A stretch of 29,515 nt of DNA, from positions 1 through 29,515 of IMG/VR virus record IMGVR_UViG_3300028800_000259; one strand, 5' to 3'. Origin of the DNA: a virus. The translations under genes were made by a program, and so were the position numbers. The notes beneath the pieces are model-generated. The model made no database searches. It had not been told where the DNA came from and saw only the letters and a list, made by a program, of their open reading frames with translations. Below are positions 23,676-28,692 of the stretch, one piece after another. Position 1 is the first letter of the stretch; each line of letters opens with the position of its first letter.

Positions 23676-23716
23676 GCCCCTGTCTATTTATTGACAAGTC
23701 TGCCTACGCAGTAAAT

Positions 23717-23750
23717 AAAAGAGGTCGGAGAATATCCGACCTCTTTTTTT
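23717..23750 (+). terminator. Rho-independent terminator after gp23
   Basis: AAAAGAGGTCGGA (23717-23729) pairs perfectly with TCCGACCTCTTTT (23735-23747) around a 5-base loop, followed by further Ts. It isolates the late head operon from the endonuclease and accessory genes downstream. Confidence 0.9.
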
Positions 23751-23762
23751 ATTGGAGCAGAC

Positions 23763-24350
23763 ATGACTGAGAAGTACGGTTTCGTGTACGTGTGGTACGA
23801 CAGACAAAGAAAGCGCTACTACGTAGGTTCACACTGGGGCAATGAAAACGACAGGTACGTGTGTTCATCAACATGGATGAAACACGTCTACAAGAAGAAC
23901 CCAATGCTCTTCAAGAGGCGCGTAGTCAAGAGGATCTATACGTCACGAGCCGACCTCCTTGTTGAAGAACAGAGGTGGCTGGACATGATCAAGGACCACG
24001 AGCTGGCTACGTTTAACACGACGCTCGAGCAGAGACAAACTGTGCGCTACTACAACTTCACTAAGAGCGTGAAGGACCCCTGGCACACCTATGAGATCAA
24101 GAGGCTTGAAGTAGGCCAGAAGATCTCAGCCAGCAAGACAGGCAAGAACACCGGCAAGCGCGATCCGTCGGTAGGCGCCAAGATATCAGCCGCAAAGAGG
24201 GGCAAGGCGCTCACTGAAGAACACAAGCAGGCGCTCAGGAACGCCAAGGCCGGCAGGAGCTACCCTCACACCGAGGAATGGAAGCGAGCGAACGGCGAGA
24301 GGATGAAGAGGCTCTGGGTCGAGAGGAGAGCATCTAGAGAAACTATTTGA
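23763..24350 (+). CDS. GIY-YIG homing endonuclease with NUMOD3-type repeats
   Basis: 195 residues from ATG 23763, with TGGAGCAG upstream as ribosome site. GIY-YIG domain about 1-95: GFVYVWYD and RYYVGSHWG are the two signature strands, with a conserved RADLLVEEQRWL helix containing the Glu. C-terminal NUMOD3-like repeats: QKISASKTGKNTGKRDPSVGAKISAAKRGKALTEEHK (about 120-156). More A/T-ending codons than gp23. It is the second endonuclease of this class in the window, again placed just after a core head gene. Different in sequence from the one at 15874, so not a recent copy. It has no obvious promoter between the terminator and its ATG. Confidence 0.85.
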   Translation: MTEKYGFVYVWYDRQRKRYYVGSHWGNENDRYVCSSTWMKHVYKKNPMLFKRRVVKRIYTSRADLLVEEQRWLDMIKDHELATFNTTLEQRQTVRYYNFTKSVKDPWHTYEIKRLEVGQKISASKTGKNTGKRDPSVGAKISAAKRGKALTEEHKQALRNAKAGRSYPHTEEWKRANGERMKRLWVERRASRETI

Positions 24351-24379
24351 TTGACGAGAGAACCACCCGGTGATATGAT
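24351..24379 (+). promoter_or_regulatory. Sigma70-type promoter of the moron-like unit
   Basis: TTGACG (24351-24356), 17-base spacer, TATGAT (24374-24379), with a TG one base before the -10 (extended -10). It starts right at the end of the upstream endonuclease gene. The same TGATAT extension occurs at the 28647 promoter. Expected to be read by unmodified host RNA polymerase, unlike the late genes around it. Confidence 0.75.
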
Positions 24380-24401
24380 CGAATCATCGAGGTATATCAC
24401 C
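24369..24401 (+). promoter_or_regulatory. Possible operator overlapping the -10 box
   Basis: GGTGATAT (24369-24376) and ATATCACC (24394-24401) are perfect inverted repeats flanking a 17-base centre that also contains ATGAT/ATCAT. The left arm covers the -10 and the right arm the predicted start region. It could be a repressor site. A smaller CGAGGT/ACCTCG hairpin at 24388-24404 is a competing explanation as a 5' RNA structure. Confidence 0.4.
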
Positions 24402-24423
24402 TCGGCTGTGACAGGAGACTGAC

Positions 24424-24918
24424 GTGAATCTTGGACGAATAGTTAGGGCGGCGATCGGCGCGACGATCGGCAGCGTGATCGCTATCAGCCTGGCCACCGG
24501 CGCCGACAGGGCCCTGCCCGCCAAGTGGCCGAGCAACGGCAAGGAGGCGCTGGCCTTCATCCTCAACGAGCCCGGCTCGGTCTGGGAGCGCACCACCGGG
24601 AAGTCGATCAGCTTCAAGTTCCTGGTCGGGAAGCCGATCATCGCGATCTTCAACCCCTACGACGACACTATCGTGAACGTCGTCTGCGACGGCAAGTGGT
24701 CGCTCGTGGGTCCGAACGCCTACAACAAGAAGCTCGGCGCCCCGGACAAGATCAAGGCGCACCAGGTCGTGCTGGTCCCGACCGACAGGTTCGACGGGTC
24801 CTGCATGCAGTCGATCACCGCGGTCCTCGACGGCGGCGAGAACCACCCTGGTCGCCTGGAGATCCCGGGCGACTTCACGAACTCGACGACGATCATGTTC
24901 GCTCCGGCCGACGAGTGA
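24424..24918 (+). CDS. Unrecognised exported or membrane-anchored protein
   Basis: 164 residues from GTG 24424, with AGGAG at 24413-24417 six bases upstream. N-terminal NLGRIVRAAIGATIGSVIAISLATGA is a basic start plus hydrophobic segment (about 7-25), i.e. a signal peptide or anchor. The rest (about 30-164) is a mixed alpha/beta soluble domain with two cysteines (VVCDGKW near 88 and GSCMQS near 126), compatible with a periplasmic disulfide. No family recognised. First gene of a two-gene unit with its own host-type promoter and terminator inside the late region, as in lysogenic-conversion 'morons'. Host envelope modification or superinfection exclusion is possible but unproven. Confidence 0.7.
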   Translation: MNLGRIVRAAIGATIGSVIAISLATGADRALPAKWPSNGKEALAFILNEPGSVWERTTGKSISFKFLVGKPIIAIFNPYDDTIVNVVCDGKWSLVGPNAYNKKLGAPDKIKAHQVVLVPTDRFDGSCMQSITAVLDGGENHPGRLEIPGDFTNSTTIMFAPADE

Positions 24919-24921
24919 GCC

Positions 24922-25182
24922 GTGAGCGAGGACAACGAGGATCGGACCGAGGTTCGGCTAAGGATCGATCACGACACGGTGGTGATCGTCTCTATTGTTG
25001 CGTACGTGGTGATCGCGCTGATCATGTACGGATGGGACTCAGCCTACTACGTGCACCTCTGCGAGGCTAAGCCGAACGAAGCGATCTGTCACGACCCGGG
25101 GGTGTTCTTTGGGCCGCTGTTCCTGGGCGTGCTCTGGCCGCTCTACTGGGTCCTGCACCTGGCCACGCTGCTGTTCATGTAA
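24922..25182 (+). CDS. Small two-helix membrane protein
   Basis: 86 residues from GTG 24922, 3 bases after the preceding stop. Charged N-terminus (MSEDNEDRTEVRLRIDHD), a first transmembrane segment at about 19-37 (TVVIVSIVAYVVIALIMYG), a loop with Cys47 and Cys56, then a second segment at about 61-86 (VFFGPLFLGVLWPLYWVLHL...). A loop disulfide outside the cytoplasm would be consistent with N-in/C-in topology. No family recognised; size and topology also fit holins or T4 Imm-like exclusion proteins, but no signature supports either. It forms a unit with the 24424 gene and ends just before a terminator. Confidence 0.7.
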   Translation: MSEDNEDRTEVRLRIDHDTVVIVSIVAYVVIALIMYGWDSAYYVHLCEAKPNEAICHDPGVFFGPLFLGVLWPLYWVLHLATLLFM

Positions 25183-25206
25183 ACGCACGCGACACGCCTT
25201 CGAGCC

Positions 25207-25214
25207 CATAAATA
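25207..25214 (+). promoter_or_regulatory. T4-type late promoter (CATAAATA) overlapping a terminator
   Basis: CATAAATA whose last bases are the first bases of the left terminator arm. The predicted late start (about 25220) lies at the end of that arm. Late RNA would therefore lack it and not terminate, while RNA from the upstream early promoter would carry the full hairpin. Confidence 0.6.
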
Positions 25215-25248
25215 CCCCCGGATCACACGATCACGGGGGTATTTTTTT
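25211..25248 (+). terminator. Rho-independent terminator of the moron-like unit
   Basis: AATACCCCCG (25211-25220) pairs perfectly with CGGGGGTATT (25234-25243), followed by a T-run. The 13-base loop contains GATC twice, allowing further pairing. It closes the transcription unit begun at 24351. Confidence 0.9.
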
Positions 25249-25261
25249 GATCAGCGCCGAC

Positions 25262-25555
25262 ATGATGAAGACCCTGAGCGACGCCATCGGCCAGGCCATG
25301 GCGCAGTTCATCTTCGAACCGAACGATAAATACACGAGGGAGCAGCTCTCCACGACGCTCGGCAAGATCCTGCAGGAGCACGACGCGGCCGGCGTCAGGA
25401 TAGTCTGCGACGAGACCAATAACACGCAAGAGGCCGTAGACCTGCACGAGCTGCGTGTGACGGCCTACTACGAGCTACACGATCACCAGTGGTTCAAGAG
25501 GGACTACACCGTGGTGCGGGACGACGTTAACCACAGGGCGCTTCAGGGGGAGTAA
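25262..25555 (+). CDS. Stand-alone protein resembling the tail sheath C-terminal domain
   Basis: 97 residues from ATG 25262 (next ATG 25265; in-frame TTG 25247 lies in the terminator T-run). It aligns by eye with the C-terminus of gp18 of this phage: LSDAIGQAMAQFIFEPNDKYT against LEKAISIAAQYSLFEFNDSFT. Also CDETNNTQEAVDLHELRVTAYYE against CDGTNNTPVVVDANQFIASIYIK. That sheath region forms the interlocking inner domain. The rest of a sheath is absent and the end (HDHQWFKRDYTVVRDDVNHRALQGE) is different. Possibly a tail accessory or sheath-interacting protein expressed late from 25207. No clear Shine-Dalgarno seen. Function inferred only from this similarity. Confidence 0.65.
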   Translation: MMKTLSDAIGQAMAQFIFEPNDKYTREQLSTTLGKILQEHDAAGVRIVCDETNNTQEAVDLHELRVTAYYELHDHQWFKRDYTVVRDDVNHRALQGE

Positions 25556-25556
25556 C

Positions 25557-26054
25557 ATGGGATCGCAGTTCGGCTTCGAGCTGATGAACATCCACAACGA
25601 CGGCGGGGACTTCTACCTCGGGCCGTTCCAGAGGACGATCGATCTGCACGCGCTTCAGGTCGACATATCCCTGGCGTGCTCGGGCGGCAACGGCCCGACG
25701 CCGAACAAGGGGGAGTCGGGGTTCGCCCAGGCCCTCTGCTACGGCTTCTGGACACCCAGCAAGCCGACGTTCGCGGCGACGACGATCGCGTCGCTCAACA
25801 GCCAGCCCGACCCGACGCTGGGGTCGTACTCGATATACGACCCCAACAACATCGCGGCGGCGGGCAACGCGCCCGTGTCCAACTGCCTGTTCGCGGTGAT
25901 CCTCAAGACCTGGTTCCCGTCAGCGACGAGCCGGGGCCTGGTGGTCCCGTACTCCAGCCTGTCGATTCCGGCCGGGTCGTACTTCGTGATCCACGCCGAC
26001 CACACCGGGTACCAGGCGGACCTCGAGTTCCAGGGCGTCCTGCACTACGCCTGA
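25557..26054 (+). CDS. Unrecognised beta-rich putative virion protein
   Basis: 165 residues from ATG 25557, with GGGGGAG close upstream and one base after the previous stop. Begins GSQFGFELMNIHNDGGDFYLGP. The body is rich in Ser, Pro, Ala, Tyr and aromatics without charged clusters. It ends with an IPAGSYFVIHADHTGYQADLEF strand pattern typical of small phage decoration or fibre-associated proteins. No transmembrane segment or catalytic motif. Probably co-transcribed with the sheath-domain gene from the late promoter at 25207. Function unknown. Confidence 0.6.
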   Translation: MGSQFGFELMNIHNDGGDFYLGPFQRTIDLHALQVDISLACSGGNGPTPNKGESGFAQALCYGFWTPSKPTFAATTIASLNSQPDPTLGSYSIYDPNNIAAAGNAPVSNCLFAVILKTWFPSATSRGLVVPYSSLSIPAGSYFVIHADHTGYQADLEFQGVLHYA

Positions 26055-26065
26055 GCCCCGGCGCC

Positions 26066-26073
26066 AATAAATA
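26066..26073 (+). promoter_or_regulatory. T4-type late promoter (AATAAATA) for the glycosyltransferase
   Basis: AATAAATA in the gap after the 25557 gene. The predicted start is near 26079, with a leader of about 26 bases to ATG 26105. Ribosome site weak. Confidence 0.6.
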
Positions 26074-26104
26074 GAGCGATCACTTCCTCGCTCCGGGCAA
26101 CGAC

Positions 26105-27052
26105 ATGGCGCCGATCGCACCGCTCCACGTAGTCACTGCAGTCTCGAACCCGATCAGGTGGGGCTCGAGGATAAGGCACGCCCGGGACACGATCAGGGAG
26201 TGGGTCGACGACGGCGCGCACGTGACTGTCGTCGAGTGCGCGACCGGCGAGAGGCCCCACGAGCTGCTGGAGATACCGGGCACGACGCACGTCGCGCTCA
26301 GGTCCAGCACGATGGCCTGGAACAAGGAGTGCCTGCTCAACGTCGGCATCAACAGGCTCCCGCACGAGGCCAAGTACATCGGCTGCTTCGACGCCGACAT
26401 CCACTTCCGCAAGCGCTCGTGGGTCGAGGAGACCGTCCACGCCCTGCAGCTCTACCCGGTCATCCAGCCGTGGACCGACGCCTACGACCTCGGCCCGAAG
26501 GACGAGCACCTCCAAGCGCACAAGAGCTTCTGCGGCCTGTACAGGCACGGCAAGCCCGTAATACCGACCGGCCCCAAGTTCTGGAAGTTCAGCGGCGGCC
26601 CGTACGACTACTCCCACACCGGCTACGCCTGGGCGTACAAGAGGCAGTTCCTCGAGGACGTCGGCGGACTGATCGAGGTCTGCGCGATGGGCTCCGCCGA
26701 CCACCACATGGCCTACGCCATGCTCGGCCAGGTCGAGAAGTCCCTGCCGGGCAGGGTGTCGAAGAGCTACTCCGACGCGCTCTACCTCTGGCAGATGCGC
26801 GCGCTGAGGAGCGCGAACAAGAAGCTCGGCTACGTCAACCAGACGGTCGAGCACCACTTCCACGGGAAGAAGAGCAACAGGGGCTACCAGCACCGCTGGG
26901 ACATGTTCCTCGAGGCGGGGTTCGACCCCCTGACGGACCTGAAGAAGAACTCCTACGGCGTGATCGAGTTCGCCGGAAACAAGCCGGAGCTGGAGCTGCA
27001 GTGGGAGCTGTACCTCCGCTCGAGGAACGAGGACGACAACATTGCTGGCTAG
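26105..27052 (+). CDS. GT-A glycosyltransferase, phage virion-region type
   Basis: 315 residues from ATG 26105. Starts LHVVTAVSNPIRWGSRIRHA, a typical opening of a conserved phage glycosyltransferase group. Then SSTMAWNKECLLNVGINRLP (about 68-86) and the metal-binding DxD in YIGCFDADIHF (Asp96/Asp98). Later GFAW-like GYAWAYKRQFLEDVGG and GSADHHMAYAMLG (about 198-210), which carries acceptor-site residues. It transfers a sugar from a nucleotide-sugar donor; the acceptor is unknown (virion protein, DNA base or host surface glycan). No signal or membrane segment, so cytoplasmic. Expressed late, which favours a virion-protein or lysate-stage target. Confidence 0.8.
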   Translation: MAPIAPLHVVTAVSNPIRWGSRIRHARDTIREWVDDGAHVTVVECATGERPHELLEIPGTTHVALRSSTMAWNKECLLNVGINRLPHEAKYIGCFDADIHFRKRSWVEETVHALQLYPVIQPWTDAYDLGPKDEHLQAHKSFCGLYRHGKPVIPTGPKFWKFSGGPYDYSHTGYAWAYKRQFLEDVGGLIEVCAMGSADHHMAYAMLGQVEKSLPGRVSKSYSDALYLWQMRALRSANKKLGYVNQTVEHHFHGKKSNRGYQHRWDMFLEAGFDPLTDLKKNSYGVIEFAGNKPELELQWELYLRSRNEDDNIAG

Positions 27053-27218
27053 AGTAACTTACGTCGCCGCCGCGCTCGCGGCGCTCGTCGCGCTGTCGGG
27101 GTGCGAGTCGATGAACCTGTTCGGGGAACCGGGGTTCACGCTGGCGGGCTCGTACGCGGGGACCGTGTCCGACAGTGACTGGGGCAAGATCTCAGGGCTC
27201 GTCGGCGAGGCGCGGTAA
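27042..27218 (+). CDS. Small lipoprotein (TTG start), possible outer-membrane spanin
   Basis: 58 residues from TTG 27042 (CTG 27045 possible), overlapping the glycosyltransferase end by 11 bases; GAGG about 9 bases upstream. Basic start (MLARVTY), hydrophobic run (VAAALAALVAL), then the lipobox LSGC with Cys21 as lipidation site. The mature part of 38 residues is short, ending LVGEAR. Signal peptidase II processing would give a Ser/Met/Asn-containing outer-membrane lipoprotein. Short phage lipoproteins are often o-spanins that fuse membranes at lysis; no inner-membrane partner is seen next to it. A Gram-negative host is implied if correct. Confidence 0.65.
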   Translation: MLARVTYVAAALAALVALSGCESMNLFGEPGFTLAGSYAGTVSDSDWGKISGLVGEAR

Positions 27219-27252
27219 ATAGCTCAACGAGAAGCGCCTAAGCGCCGGAGAC

Positions 27253-27284
27253 TACGGGGAGCCAACGAGCTCCCCGTATTTTTT
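27253..27284 (+). terminator. Rho-independent terminator after the lipoprotein gene
   Basis: TACGGGGAGC (27253-27262) pairs perfectly with GCTCCCCGTA (27269-27278) around a 6-base loop, followed by TTTTTT. It ends the unit started at 26066. Confidence 0.9.
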
Positions 27285-27298
27285 ACAGGAGCAGGGAG

Positions 27299-27586
27299 AT
27301 GATGATGGACCCGACGTCGGTCGAACTGAAAAAGCTCGTGCAAACCATAGAGGCGAGGCTCCTCGCGCTGGAGCACAGGCTCGCGGCGCTCGAGCTCAGG
27401 CTGAGCCTCCCGCTGCCCGCGCCGCGCCTGGGACCGAGCTACAGCTACTGCGCTGGGACGAACGACACGCTAACGACGACCCAGCCGCTGGGCGGGTACG
27501 TCGGCTCGAGCTACACGCTCACGGCTAACCCGGACGGCACGATCAACTGGCCGGAGGGCGTCGTCGCGACGCCGACCGCCAAGTGA
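27299..27586 (+). CDS. Unrecognised small protein with N-terminal coiled coil
   Basis: 95 residues; three consecutive ATG codons (27299, 27302, 27305) follow AGGAG at 27286-27290. Residues about 6-40 (SVELKKLVQTIEARLLALEHRLAALELRL) show leucine heptads, so a short coiled-coil oligomerisation segment. A Pro-rich linker and a small beta-like C-terminal part (TLTTTQPLGGYVGSSYTLTANPDGTINWPEG) follow. It might be a tail or fibre accessory trimer. No family recognised. Its stop overlaps the next start (GTGA), so expression is coupled to the tube-family protein. Confidence 0.6.
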   Translation: MMMDPTSVELKKLVQTIEARLLALEHRLAALELRLSLPLPAPRLGPSYSYCAGTNDTLTTTQPLGGYVGSSYTLTANPDGTINWPEGVVATPTAK

Positions 27587-28185
27587 CTCAGCGCGACGAC
27601 GTCGAGGGGTGGCCGGTCGGGAAGCTCTACACGCCCGGCAACCAGAACTACAACGCGGTCACCAACACCCCTGTCAACACCAACTTCCTCACGAAGCTCG
27701 GCTACAAGCTGTACGTGAAGAGGGCGCAGCACGTGAACTTCTTCGCGCAGAACGTGGAAATCCCGCGGATGTCGGCGAAGCCGGCCAAGCAGCAGGGCAT
27801 GTTCTCGGCGATCCCCAAGTGGGGCGACCACGTCGAGTACGAGCCGCTGAGGGTCAGGTTCATAGTGGACGCCGAGATGCTCAGCTACCTGGAGCTGTAC
27901 CACTGGTTCAGGGGCCTGACGAAGCCCGAGACGTTCAGGCAGTACAGGGAGCTGATGAACGTGCCGCTGGTGTCGGGAGAGGGCCAGACCTCGGACATCG
28001 GGGTGCACGTGCTTTCGTCGACCGAGGTGCCCAAGCTGGAGTACGTCTTTCACGACTGCTTCCCAAGCGCGCTGGGCGGGTTCAACTTCGAGTCCACCAA
28101 CGACGACGTCGTGTACGTGACCGTCGACGCCACCTTCGAGTACTCGACGTTCGACGTGAAGAAGATAACACAGGCGTGGGGTTAA
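27583..28185 (+). CDS. Tail tube-family protein (gp19/gp54-like)
   Basis: 200 residues from GTG 27583. Pattern: YKLYVKRAQHVNFFAQNVEIPRMS (about 42-65), then IPKWGDHVEYEPLRVRFIVDAEMLSYLELYHWFRGLTKPETF (about 77-118). After that come SDIGVHVLSSTEVPKLEYVFHDCFPSALGGFNFESTNDDVVYVTVDATFEYSTFDV. This is the arrangement of gp19-fold tube proteins from marine T4-like and related myoviruses ('NVxFFxQxVxIP', 'VDEDMxxYLEIYxWLxGL', 'FPTSLSxLxF'). A second tube-fold protein besides gp19 is typically the baseplate tube initiator (gp54) or a baseplate hub component. Exact role is inferred. Confidence 0.75.
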   Translation: MTQRDDVEGWPVGKLYTPGNQNYNAVTNTPVNTNFLTKLGYKLYVKRAQHVNFFAQNVEIPRMSAKPAKQQGMFSAIPKWGDHVEYEPLRVRFIVDAEMLSYLELYHWFRGLTKPETFRQYRELMNVPLVSGEGQTSDIGVHVLSSTEVPKLEYVFHDCFPSALGGFNFESTNDDVVYVTVDATFEYSTFDVKKITQAWG

Positions 28186-28186
28186 G

Positions 28187-28459
28187 ATGAGCTTCGACAT
28201 AGAACTATTCCACATGGACATAATGATACAGCAGACTCTAGCCAACAAGCCCTGGCCGAACCACACGACCCTAGTGGGCTCAGTCAGAGATCACGTGCTC
28301 AAGCAACTTGAGCTTGATGAATCCGAGAGCGAGAGGATCTGGAAGAAGATCTGCACCAGGCTGGACGACTGGCCTGACTACAGGAACGAGACATTCTACA
28401 ACGAGGTCAACACCTGCTCGTGCGGCTGCCACCTGGTCCTGCCCAGAGCTCAGTCTTAA
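28187..28459 (+). CDS. Unrecognised small protein containing a gp23-derived patch
   Basis: 90 residues from ATG 28187, one base after the preceding stop. N-terminal part (MSFDIELFHMDIMIQQTLAN...) and SVRDHVLKQLELDESESERIWKKICTRL (about 33-60) look like a small helical protein. Residues 67-76 read NETFYNEVNT, identical to residues 159-168 of gp23 and encoded by 29 of 30 identical bases (28385-28414 versus 22698-22727). The last residues (CSCGCHLVLPRAQS) are Cys-rich. The C-terminus may be a recombinational fusion that replaced the original end. No function recognised. Confidence 0.55.
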   Translation: MSFDIELFHMDIMIQQTLANKPWPNHTTLVGSVRDHVLKQLELDESESERIWKKICTRLDDWPDYRNETFYNEVNTCSCGCHLVLPRAQS

Positions 28460-28559
28460 AAGACTTCGCTGTCGCCCTCGGCCAGGCGCCGGTCTTCTGG
28501 TCCTCTAGCTTCTCTCGGTCGTCTTCGACCTCCTCCGGCGTCCTCCGTGCTCTCGTCAC
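28407..28559 (-). CDS. Possible small ORF downstream of the leftward promoter
   Basis: Minus-strand GTG (28559-28557) to TGA (28409-28407), 50 residues, starting about 23 bases after the predicted start of the leftward consensus promoter. Product hydrophilic (RTPEEVEDDREKLEDQKTG). No Shine-Dalgarno is visible and the end overlaps the 28187 gene antisense. It may instead be a non-coding or antisense RNA. Confidence 0.2.
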   Translation of the reverse strand: MTRARRTPEEVEDDREKLEDQKTGAWPRATAKSFKTELWAGPGGSRTSRC

Positions 28560-28588
28560 CGTTTCATCGGGCGGTGTTTGATGGGGCG

Positions 28589-28618
28589 ATTATAGGCGCA
28601 CCCGGCGAACTTTGTCAA
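28589..28618 (-). promoter_or_regulatory. Consensus sigma70 promoter pointing leftward
   Basis: On the minus strand: TTGACA (28618-28613), 18-base spacer, TATAAT (28594-28589). Both hexamers are perfect consensus. It directs transcription into the gap and antisense to the late genes ending at 28459. It is back-to-back with the rightward promoter at 28647. Confidence 0.65.
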
Positions 28619-28646
28619 ACGCGTCGAACCGCTCGATCAACCGTAG

Positions 28647-28675
28647 TTGACAACCCGAGCCCGCCGTGATATATT
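28647..28675 (+). promoter_or_regulatory. Sigma70-type promoter for the UvsY unit
   Basis: TTGACA (28647-28652), 17-base spacer, TATATT (28670-28675), with TG one base before the -10. Same TGATAT extended -10 as at 24374. No T4 late element is nearby, so the downstream genes are likely early or middle, as expected for a recombination gene. Confidence 0.8.
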
Positions 28676-28692
28676 GGTCATCTAATAAAGTC

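Noticed and set aside
23685-23692. TATTTATT, a possible minus-strand late promoter after gp23
   Set aside because: It would transcribe antisense to gp23 with no gene following. It may form part of an imperfect repeat with 23711-23717, but support is weak.
23691-23716. TTGACA with TAAATA as a promoter for the endonuclease gene
   Set aside because: Spacing is only 15 bases, the -10 is poor, and the strong terminator lies directly downstream.
25325-25332. GATAAATA late-promoter-like element
   Set aside because: It lies inside the sheath-domain gene and encodes Asp-Lys-Tyr; no gene start follows within the usual leader length.
28460-28590. tRNA or structured RNA in the C/T-rich gap
   Set aside because: No cloverleaf, no T-loop consensus and only a short AGTCTT/AAGACT hairpin could be found by eye.
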